Position numbers and translations under genes: made by a program. Below the pieces are notes generated by a model that made no database searches, was not told where the DNA came from, and saw nothing but the letters and a program-made list of their open reading frames with translations. Shown piece by piece: positions 1 through 9,400 of a stretch of DNA of 64,000 nucleotides (positions within the stretch are counted from its first letter, which is position 1; each line of letters opens with the position of its first letter). This stretch comes from CAYSPG01 sp964432885 (lineage in GTDB: Bacteria > Bacteroidota > Bacteroidia > AKYH767-A > OLB10), in the NCBI GenBank assembly GCA_964432885.1, contig CAYSPG010000001.1:186001-250000 (forward strand). The letters are read 5' to 3'.

Positions 1-3000
1 GCCAATCGAACCCATGCATTGTATTTGGTTCCCGATGTCAATCCGCTTATTGTTTTACTTCCGGGATTTCCCCACACGGTAACATATTTATAATCTGCTG
101 TTCCATATTTTGCATATCGAACTTGAATATAGCTTGCCTGCACAGATGCATCCCATTTGATTTTAGCAGAGGTTGCCACAACATCTGATGCACTTGGCGT
201 ATTCATAGCTGGGCAGTTGCCCAAAGTAGTAAACGAAACATCAGAAGGATAAGGGCTGTTGTTTGTGCCACATCCTGTTTTAGCACTCCACTGGTAAGTT
301 GTGCTTGATGCCAATCCGCTTAAAGCATAACCCCATGCAGCAGTACTTCCAACACTAATGGTTTGATAATTGTAAGAGGTAGCACCAACTTTTTTGTAAC
401 GAACAGTTACTTGCGAAGCAACGGTACCAAACCAGTTAAGCTGTGCAGAAGAATTAGTGATATTAGTTGTAAAGGAATTTTGCACAGCGTACCCACATCC
501 TGTTGGCCCTTGTAGAGTTGTAAAATAAGTTGGGTCTGAATTAAACTGGCCGTTAGGGCAAATGGCTGTTACATTCCAATCATACGTTTTTCCGGCAGTA
601 AGTTCTTTAATGCGAACGCTGTTTGTATTGCGAACATAAACTCGTCCACTTATGGTGCTACCGCGTTGTGTATAGCTTACCAAAAACGAATCTGCTGTTA
701 TCGCTGGATTCCACATCACTGAGGCTTCACGGTCAATAACATTATACGAGGTAAGCATATTGGGCTTATCGCAATGTACAGGTAAAATTGAATTTACTTT
801 TACATAACGAGGGTCGCTTTGGCAGCCATTGCTGTTAACTGCTTTTACATGATATGTTCCTGCTGCGTTTACAGTTATAGTAGGAACAGTAGCACCGCTT
901 GACCAAATGTATGAGGCTGCACTTCCTTCATAAGCTGTTAGCTGGTAAGCTGCGGATTGAATGTAGGTGTATGTTACAGATGGAATAGAAGGTTTGGCAG
1001 CAGTAACAATTGTAATGGTAGCAGTAGAAGTAGTTCCGTTTGCATTTAATACAGTTACCGAATATGTGCCTGGAGTGTTTACAGTAACCGATTGTGTATT
1101 TACCAAATTAGGAATCCACATATAATTGGTGCCTGTGCTTGCTGTTAATGTAATTGATTGACCGGAACAAATTGCATTGCTTCCTGTTGAAGTGCTAATA
1201 GTTGCTTGTGTAGGTTGAGATACAGTTACAATAGTTGCCGCTGAGGTTGCGCTGCATCCTTGTGCATTGGTAATTTTTACGGTATAGCTACCTCCAGTGT
1301 TTACGCTAATAGATTGTGTAGTTTGTCCTCCGGGTAACCACAGGTATGAGTTGCCTGCGCTTGCAGTAAGAGTAACGCTTTGTCCTTGTGCAAGATTAGT
1401 GGTTCCACTTGTTGAAATTGTTGCTACAGGTAATGCATTAGCGGTAACTGCCATTGGCTGCGATACGGCACTGCATATTCCGTTGCTTACGGAAACAGTA
1501 TAGGAGCCCGAAGCAGTGGCATTGATGGATTGGGTAGTTGCGCCATTTGACCATAAATACGATGAACCTGCATTTGCAGTTAATGTTACACTGCCTCCCT
1601 GGCAAAATGTTGTTGCTCCGCTAGCAGTTATTGCTGCCACAGGCAATTGATTTACAGTAACTGTTTTAGGTGCTGAAGTTGCAGTACATGTTCCGGTGGT
1701 TACGGTAACTGTGTACGTTCCTGATGAGTTGACGTTTATTGATTGGGTAGTTGCACCATTTGACCACAAATAAGCATTTCCTGAATTTGCACTTAAGGTT
1801 ACGCTACCGCCCTGACAAAATGTTGTAGCACCACTTGCAGTTATAGTAGCAGTTGCAGATGTGGTAATTGAAGTTGTAACAGGTGCTGAAGTTGCTGTAC
1901 AGTTTCCTGTAGTTACAGTAACCAAATATGTTCCTGCTGTAGTAACATTAATTGATTGCGTGATAGCACCATTAGACCATAAGTAAGCTGAACCGCTGTT
2001 AGCTGTTAAAACCACACTTCCACCTTGGCAAAATGAAGTTGAACCATTCGCAGTTATTGTAGCTACTGGTGATGTATTAACCGTTACTGCTGTTGCAGCA
2101 GACTGTGCAGAGCAACCGCTTGCACTTGATACAACTACACTATAACTACCAGTATTGGTTACCGTGATTGATTGTGTGGTTAGATTTCCGGGAGTCCATA
2201 AATAAGATGAACCTGCACTTGCAGTTAAACGCACGTTGCCACCCTGGCAAAATGTGGTTGGTCCGTTTGCTGAAATTGTGGCTGATGGAATGGGGTCAAC
2301 AGTAACGGTGGTTGCTACTGAAGTTTTAGAGCAACCGTTTGAGTTAGTAACTGTAACAACATAATTACCTGATGTAGTTGCCGTAATGCTTTGCGATGTT
2401 GACCCGTTTGACCAAAGATACGATGAGCCTGCTGAGGCAGTAAGAACAACGCTTCCTCCCTGGCAAAAAGTTGTTGAACCGCTTACTGCAATTGTTGCAG
2501 TGGGCAATGCATACACCGAAACTGTAACAGGTGTTGATACAGACGCACATCCACTGCCGTTGTTGATAGTTACCGAATAAGTTCCGTTTGCACTTACCGA
2601 AATACTCTGTGTTGTTGCTCCGTTTGACCACAGGTAATTGCTTGCTGAGTTAGCCGATAATGTTACACTGCCTCCCTGGCAAAATGCAAGTGCTCCGCTT
2701 GGAGTAACAGTAGCTGCGCTGCCTGTGGTAACCGAAACATTAGTTGCAGATGAAGTAGCCGAGCAACCCGATGCATTGGTAACTTGAACAGTATAATTCC
2801 CTGCTGCAGATACAGTAATAGACTGTGTAGTTGCTCCATTTGACCACAGGTATGAATTTGCAGAGCTTGCTGTTAAGGTTACACTACCTCCCTGGCAAAT
2901 ACTTGTTGAACCGCTTGCTGTAATAACTGCAGAAGGTGCTGAACCAACTGTAATAGCAACCGGGCTTGAAACAGCAGAACATCCACCACCCTGGCCAACC

Positions 3001-6000
3001 GTTACAGCATAATTGCCGGCTTGTGTTACGCTAATGGTTTGTGTTGTTGCACCATTGCTCCATAGGTACGATGAACCCGCACTTGCTGTTAGCGAAACAC
3101 TACCGCCTGTGCAAATTGAGGTAGGCCCGTTTGCAGTAATAGTAGCTGTGCTGCCTGATGAACAGTTAGGAGCAGCATTGCTTAATAAAGTTGATGCGCT
3201 TGATACCAACATAAATTTATCAAACTCAAGTTTTGCATTGGTAGGTGTAAAACGAATAACGTGATTTGCTAAAGACAATCCTGTAAACTGAATAGGCTGC
3301 TGATTACACGCATCATACCTATACCATGCCCAAGCAGTGTCTGTAATGCAGCTTATTGTTTTGGCAGTTCCGTTGTCAACCGACATTGAAACTCCGGTTG
3401 AACTTCCGTCTTTACTGCGGGCACGCACCCATAAGTATTGAGAAGCCTGTGCCGATGTGCGTGGTTGAAAGTTGTATTCCATTGCAGTAAACGTGCTTTG
3501 ACCTGAAGGAAAGGTAACTGCAGTTGTAGCGCCTACATAATTACCAGCTTGCGTGCCTGCTGCACGTACAGTTTTTAAACTATAGGTTGCATTAGTGTTA
3601 TCATAAAGTTCAGCCTCAATGGTAAAGTCCTTTGACCAATAAGACGGATGCGTTTTTTCATGCCATTCATCAATCTGATAAAAAACAGGATTCGCAGCAT
3701 CTGTATTGTCATATATATATGTGCTTCCTTGCCTACGAACATAAAACTTAAGTTGCTGTCCATCAAGAGTAATAGTAGCAAGGCTAGTGTTTTCTGCACC
3801 GCCCACCATACTTGTGCTTGGTTGGATGGTTCCTGTGATGGCATATTGAGCCAGAGTATTGTGTTTGCGTGCAACAACAATTTTGCGTTGATCGCCAGCC
3901 CAAAAAGCATAACCTGGTTTGCCTGGGTTCGATGTGTAAGCTGGAACGTCACCGTTCATAACCTGTCCGTGTCTAAGTAGCAATTCATATCTGCTTGCCA
4001 ATGCCTGTGCATACGAGGGTATTGCTGCCTGCCACGCATAGTTTGCCGGATTGCCAGGAGGAGGATTGCTGCCTCCATAGTTTCCTTGCTCATTAAAATA
4101 ACCAGCATAAAAAAATTCGGCACCAATCATATTTAAACATTTAACCAAACCCAAAAACTGAGCGGGACGCATATTATTTTCTTCGTTTACATCCCATCCT
4201 GCAGCCAAAAAGGGAGAGAATAAATTGTCTCCGGCCTGTAGTTCATAATAGCGGCTATCAACAATCCATTGCCAGCCGTGCCATGCACTTACCCAGTTAC
4301 GCCAGTTATTGGGCCAGCGTGGATAAAAATCAGGAGTTGAATAGTACTGATTGTTTATTTGACTGTTTACCAATCTTGCTTCAGAATACTTCTGACGGTA
4401 TTGTGGAAAGCCATCTATTCCATACTCGGTAAACTTAGTATTTGCCAAAGCAGGTAATGACATAAATTTATCACGATAGGATTGCGTTTCGTTTTCCTTA
4501 AATTTTCTTCCCTGAAAAGTTTGATAATCTAAACCCGAAGCATTTTTAGCAGAAACCACTGCAGGGTCTTGTGCAAGAGCATTATCATTATGCCATGGAA
4601 ACACTTCACCATTTTCATTTATCATGGTAAGCGGTCGAGTCATCATATTGGTAATGGTTTGCAAATTTGAACGCTGCTGCGTGCCATCATTTTCATAGAC
4701 AGTTGGCGAAACAGTGGGTCTCCACCATTTGTGTGATGAGCCTGAATTACCCTGTGGATCAAGATATGAACCGGATGAATTTTGTAAGTAGTTTGATGAT
4801 GCCATGGATTGGCTTATAATATTGGAGGGGTAAAGTTGAGCACGTAATGTGATTATAGATGTGCCCCACTGTGGGTTGGCGTTTGCTGAATTAATCCATG
4901 CTGTTCCCCACGCATCAGTGCTTAATCGTAGTTGCAACATGTAATTCCAGTTCCTAGCAAGTTCTTCGTTTAACGAAACACTGTTTGTAACCGATTGGGC
5001 ATCTGATACACCGGGTTGAAATCTTCCACCCATATACATCATGTCTATCCAGTTAAAATTTTTCATTAATGTATTTCCGGGTTTATACCTGGGTGTTGGA
5101 TAGCTCTGCAATTGATCCAATGCAGTAGTATTTACCGAAGGATGACCGGGAGCAAATTCAGTATAATCAAGAGGGCCACTAACTGATGATGTGGCAGGAA
5201 TTGAACCTGAATAATTATTTACAAAACCATACGTTTTACCTTGCTGAACAGCCTCTGTATAGTGTTTGTATATTAATGCCTGTGGGATGCTACTCATGTA
5301 AACAGCTATCTCATCATACTCACCATAATATTTGTAGTAAGTAACTCCCTGATTAAAAAACAAACTTGTGTTTGCACCATTCACAAGTTTACCCGAAATG
5401 GTATTAGAAAAGCCTGTAGGACATTCACCATCTACATAAATTTCTTTTTTACCTGTGTTGCTGCTATATTTAAAAACTAGATGGTGCCAGTTTCCATCAA
5501 CGTAATAACCATACGATGCTCTTCCTATTCCTTCAAATTTTACTGCCAAATCATTTGAACCTGTTCCGTTTGTGTAAGTTGAAAAAGTTAACCCTTGCAG
5601 GTTCATACTTACCTGTAATGCGCCATCAAGCCTTCTGAATAAAGTAGTACTATTAAACTGGTAACCGGGTTTAAATAATAGTTCAATTGTAAATGCAGTA
5701 TCAGGAACAAAATTTCCTGCATTTATATTATCACCTGTTGAACCCAGAGTTAGGCATTTGCTAACTCCGCCATTGTTAACCGAATACCCGCATGCATAAG
5801 ATGTAAAATCAATGTTGAAATTACCCATTGAGTCTTTATTTACAGGGCTGCTATTAAAAGTCCAGTAGTTTCGTGGAGTGTAAGTTTGTGCGTTTGCTGT
5901 ATTTACCAACGCCATAACTGCAAAAAGCAGGTGAAGAAATAAAAGCGCTGAAGAAATTACTTTGAATTTGCTTCTTGCCTCATCGGGAGTAATTGCTGTT

Positions 6001-6050
6001 AAGGGTTGTTTTACAAGCCTTCCAATTGTTTTTAAGTACGTTTGTGCCAT
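1..6050 (-). CDS. Giant secreted LamG / barrel-like / Ig-repeat protein, 3' end outside window (partial)
   Basis: An open frame runs from ATG at 6050 to the left edge without a stop (about 2016 codons seen), so the C-terminus is missing. The N-terminus has an unusually long charged region before a hydrophobic stretch ending in NTANAQ, probably a long signal peptide. Then come a LamG-like jelly-roll (WHHLVFKY, YYKYYGEYDEIAVY; residues about 60-240), a barrel-like region of about 500 residues rich in Trp (WPNNWRNW, SAWHGWQW), a CBM-like module (DFTIEAELYDNTNA), about ten Ig/PKD-like repeats of about 73 residues (FCQGGSVTLTA...YLWSNG), and at least three FN3-like modules (GLTSGTKYNAWVRL at the edge). 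It is a paralogue of the next gene in the same order. A T9SS sorting domain is expected beyond the window (inference). The catalytic family of the central region is not recognised; an exported polysaccharide-acting enzyme is only a guess. Confidence 0.85.
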   Translation of the reverse strand, partial: MAQTYLKTIGRLVKQPLTAITPDEARSKFKVISSALLFLHLLFAVMALVNTANAQTYTPRNYWTFNSSPVNKDSMGNFNIDFTSYACGYSVNNGGVSKCLTLGSTGDNINAGNFVPDTAFTIELLFKPGYQFNSTTLFRRLDGALQVSMNLQGLTFSTYTNGTGSNDLAVKFEGIGRASYGYYVDGNWHHLVFKYSSNTGKKEIYVDGECPTGFSNTISGKLVNGANTSLFFNQGVTYYKYYGEYDEIAVYMSSIPQALIYKHYTEAVQQGKTYGFVNNYSGSIPATSSVSGPLDYTEFAPGHPSVNTTALDQLQSYPTPRYKPGNTLMKNFNWIDMMYMGGRFQPGVSDAQSVTNSVSLNEELARNWNYMLQLRLSTDAWGTAWINSANANPQWGTSIITLRAQLYPSNIISQSMASSNYLQNSSGSYLDPQGNSGSSHKWWRPTVSPTVYENDGTQQRSNLQTITNMMTRPLTMINENGEVFPWHNDNALAQDPAVVSAKNASGLDYQTFQGRKFKENETQSYRDKFMSLPALANTKFTEYGIDGFPQYRQKYSEARLVNSQINNQYYSTPDFYPRWPNNWRNWVSAWHGWQWIVDSRYYELQAGDNLFSPFLAAGWDVNEENNMRPAQFLGLVKCLNMIGAEFFYAGYFNEQGNYGGSNPPPGNPANYAWQAAIPSYAQALASRYELLLRHGQVMNGDVPAYTSNPGKPGYAFWAGDQRKIVVARKHNTLAQYAITGTIQPSTSMVGGAENTSLATITLDGQQLKFYVRRQGSTYIYDNTDAANPVFYQIDEWHEKTHPSYWSKDFTIEAELYDNTNATYSLKTVRAAGTQAGNYVGATTAVTFPSGQSTFTAMEYNFQPRTSAQASQYLWVRARSKDGSSTGVSMSVDNGTAKTISCITDTAWAWYRYDACNQQPIQFTGLSLANHVIRFTPTNAKLEFDKFMLVSSASTLLSNAAPNCSSGSTATITANGPTSICTGGSVSLTASAGSSYLWSNGATTQTISVTQAGNYAVTVGQGGGCSAVSSPVAITVGSAPSAVITASGSTSICQGGSVTLTASSANSYLWSNGATTQSITVSAAGNYTVQVTNASGCSATSSATNVSVTTGSAATVTPSGALAFCQGGSVTLSANSASNYLWSNGATTQSISVSANGTYSVTINNGSGCASVSTPVTVSVYALPTATIAVSGSTTFCQGGSVVLTASAGSSYLWSNGSTSQSITATTSGNYVVTVTNSNGCSKTSVATTVTVDPIPSATISANGPTTFCQGGNVRLTASAGSSYLWTPGNLTTQSITVTNTGSYSVVVSSASGCSAQSAATAVTVNTSPVATITANGSTSFCQGGSVVLTANSGSAYLWSNGAITQSINVTTAGTYLVTVTTGNCTATSAPVTTSITTSATATITASGATTFCQGGSVTLSANSGNAYLWSNGATTQSINVNSSGTYTVTVTTGTCTATSAPKTVTVNQLPVAAITASGATTFCQGGSVTLTANAGSSYLWSNGATTQSINATASGSYTVSVSNGICSAVSQPMAVTANALPVATISTSGTTNLAQGQSVTLTASAGNSYLWLPGGQTTQSISVNTGGSYTVKITNAQGCSATSAATIVTVSQPTQATISTSTGSNAICSGQSITLTASTGTNYMWIPNLVNTQSVTVNTPGTYSVTVLNANGTTSTATITIVTAAKPSIPSVTYTYIQSAAYQLTAYEGSAASYIWSSGATVPTITVNAAGTYHVKAVNSNGCQSDPRYVKVNSILPVHCDKPNMLTSYNVIDREASVMWNPAITADSFLVSYTQRGSTISGRVYVRNTNSVRIKELTAGKTYDWNVTAICPNGQFNSDPTYFTTLQGPTGCGYAVQNSFTTNITNSSAQLNWFGTVASQVTVRYKKVGATSYNYQTISVGSTAAWGYALSGLASSTTYQWSAKTGCGTNNSPYPSDVSFTTLGNCPAMNTPSASDVVATSAKIKWDASVQASYIQVRYAKYGTADYKYVTVWGNPGSKTISGLTSGTKYNAWVRL

Positions 6051-6390
6051 CGTTTTTTGTTTTAGTTTTTTAAACCTTGTTTTTTGGCACAGTATTTGAA
6101 AATATTCATGTTAGATAAGGTTTGAATATTTTTCTGTGCCAACGCGGGCAAAATAGTTTAACAAAAAAGCAAAGGCTGAGAATCCTTCCTTACAATTTCA
6201 GTTGTAAGGTTTTTTCTATTTACACTAACTTCTTGTACTGTTTGTTCTTTCAATTTTTAAAAATCAAGAGCAATTTAGATTTATTGTTATTTAAATTGCT
6301 CAAATAAATTGCTGTAATATTTTTTATTTTGAGACATCTTTTGATGCTATCAATTCAAAATATAAAGCATTTGGATAAAATACCTTGCAA
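6051..6390. other. Intergenic region between the two giant paralogues
   Basis: No credible gene. It should hold the promoter of the upstream-reading gene that starts at 6050. It contains a perfect 10-bp inverted repeat (6268-6277 with 6292-6301, gagcaattta/taaattgctc) in an AT-rich stretch, of unknown role. Confidence 0.5.
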
Positions 6391-6420
6391 AAAAAAAAGA
6401 GCCCCATATTGAGGCTCTTT
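6391..6420 (-). terminator. Rho-independent terminator of the 6442-12321 gene
   Basis: Inverted repeat aaagagcc (6396-6403) / ggctcttt (6413-6420) lies 22 bp past the stop codon. On the minus strand it is followed by a run of T residues. Confidence 0.8.
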
Positions 6421-6441
6421 AAAAAAAATCTGACAACGGGT

Positions 6442-9400
6442 TTAATTTACATTAAGTTTCTTGGTTGCATTGATCTCTGCACTAATTACAGATATTAAAT
6501 AAGTGCCTTTTGCCAAACTGCCTATATTAATTTTAAAAATATTTAAACCATTGTGAACATCACCTGCAACAGTATATATTATTCTACCGGCAAAGTCTTT
6601 TACTTCAATTTTAACATAGCTGTCAAACGAAGATTTAAGACTTACGTTTGCTATTTCTGAGGTGGGGTTTGGATAAAGATTAAAATCGTTAAGAGGCGTG
6701 TTGGCCGAAATTTCATTAACCAATTGTAACTCTTCATCATCAAATCCTTCTTCAAGTTCAACAAAATTATTTGCAGATGTTGGATTTGGTGCTTGCCTCA
6801 ATGAAGGTGTGGTAAAGGCAGTATATGGGCTCCATGACGATTTTATTGTACCGCATTTTGAACGCACGTTCCATCTATATGATGTACCTGCATTAACACC
6901 AAGGGTAATAGAATTTATTTGGTTAGAAAGAGCGCTTGTATAATAATAAGCACCGGTATTCATATTTCTTAACCGCACATAAAAACTATCAACCGGAATT
7001 AAATTCCAATGGAGTTCGGCAGATGAATTGGTGATATTACTGGTATATCTTCCGCCTGGATAGGTGCAGGTACCAGAGCAGTTGTTTACCGTAACTGTAG
7101 TGGCAGTAGATGTAGCTGAGCATCCAGAAGAATTTGTAACCCGAACTGTATAGCTTCCAGTTGCTGTTACAGTTATTGCCTGAGATGTTTGGTTACCGGG
7201 TAACCAAAGATAGGAACTGCCGCTGGTTGCTGTTAACACCACGTTTCCGCCTGAACAAAACGAAGTAGCTGAACCTGCTGTTATGGTTGCAGATGGTGAT
7301 GGATTTACAGTTACTGTAACCGGAGCCGAAACAGAATTTGATGACACACCATTATAAACAGTTACAGTGTATGTTCCAGATTGTGTTACTGCAATAGATT
7401 GTGTTGTTTGCCCATTAGACCATAAATACCCTGTGCCAATACTTGCAGTTAGAGTAACACTTCCTCCTTGGCAAAAAGTTGTGGCACCACTTGGTGTTAT
7501 TGTTGCTGTGGTTCCTGTATTTACTGTTACAATTGTTGCCGCGGAAGTTGCAGAACATCCGTTTGCATTTGTTACTCTTACCGTATAGCTCCCGCCAGAG
7601 GTAACGGTTATTGATTGTGAAGTTTGATTTCCAGGACTCCATAGGTATGAACTTCCACTGGAGGCTGTTAAAATTACGCTTCCCCCTTGTGTAAACGTGG
7701 TAGGGCCGCTTGCTGTTATATTTGCTGGTGGCAGTGCGTTAACCGTAACAGTGGTGGCACTTGATGTTGCAGAGCATCCGCTTGAATTGGTAACTCGAAC
7801 AGTATATGAACCTGCAGCAGTTACAGTAATTGTTTTTGTTGTTTGATTGCCTGGTGACCATAGGTACGTACTGCCTGTACTTGCAGTTAACGTAACACTA
7901 CCGCCTGAGCAGAAAGTAGTGGCACCTCCTGCTGTTATTGTTGCAGCAGGAGCACTGCTTACTGTTACTGCTGTGGCGGCTGAAGTAGCAGAGCAGCCAC
8001 TGGTATTGGTAACAGTAACAGAATAATTGCCTGCTGCGCTAACAGTAATATTTTGTGTAGTTGCACCTGTTGACCATGTGTATGAATTAGCACTTGCTGC
8101 AGTAAGAGTTACACTGCTGCCCTGGCAAAGAGCTGTTGAGCCACTTGCAGTTATTAAGGCAGTAGGAGGGGAGGTAACCGTTACAATTACAGGTGTTGAA
8201 GTTGCTGTGCCTGCTGCAGTGGTAGCTGTTACTGTATATGTTCCTGATGTTGAAACAACAATTGATTGTGTAGTAGCTCCTGTTGACCATAAATAGGAAT
8301 TAGCAGCACTGCATGTAAGCGTTACACTGCCACCTGAACAAAATGATAATGGACCACCGGCAGTAATTTTAGGTGCTGGTACAGATGTAGTAACTGTAAC
8401 AGTTGTTGCTGCAGATGTTGCTGAGCAACCGGCAGCATTTGTAACACGAACAGTGTAGCTTCCACTAGCTGTTACGTTAATTGATTGTGTAGTTTGGTTT
8501 CCGGGAAGCCACAGATATGAACTTCCGCTACTTGCAGTAAGTGTAACACTACCGCCTTGCGCAAAGGTAAGTGGGCCGCTTGCGGTAATAGTGGCTGTAG
8601 GTAACGAATTTATAGTAACATTGGTTGCAATTGATGTTGCCGAGCAACCACTTGCATTGGTAACTCTAACTGTGTATGATCCTGCTGCAGTAGCAGTTAT
8701 TGATTGAGTGGTTTGATTTCCTGGACTCCATAAATAAGCACTTCCGCTGCTGGCTGTTAATGCCACACTTCCGCCTGAACAAAACGTTGTAGAACCTCCG
8801 GCAGTAATTGTGGAAGTTGGTAGAGAGTTTACGGTAATTGTAGTTGCTGCAGAAGTTGCAGAACAACCACTTGCATTGGTAACTCTAACTGTGTATGATC
8901 CTGCTGCAGTAGCTGTTATTGATTGAGTGGTTTGATTTCCTGGACTCCATAAATAAGCACTTCCGCTGCTGGCTGTTAATGCCACACTTCCGCCTGAACA
9001 AAACGTTGTAGAACCTCCGGCAGTAATCGTGGCTGTGGGTGCTGTATTCATTGTAATAGCTGTAGCGCTTGATGTTTTAGAGCAACCGTTTGAATTGGTA
9101 ACACGAACAGTATAGCTACCTGCTGCCGTAGCTGTTATTGATTGTGTGGTTTGATTTCCGGGTGTCCATAGGTATGAACTTCCGCTGCTGGCCGTTAAAG
9201 TAACACTACTGCCCGGACAAATAGCGGTAGATCCTCCAGCAGTTATTGAAGCTGTTGGCAGTGCATTAACAGAAACTACCATGGGTGCAGAAGTTGCATT
9301 ACCTGATGCAGTAGTTACAGTTACAAGGTAGCTACCCGATACTGAAACATTAATGGATTGGGTCGTTGAGCCATTTGACCACAAATAGCTATTACCTGAA

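Noticed and set aside
6122..6307. 61-codon plus-strand frame between the giant genes
   Set aside because: AT-rich, Phe/Leu-rich translation without domain or promoter, and it overlaps an inverted repeat.
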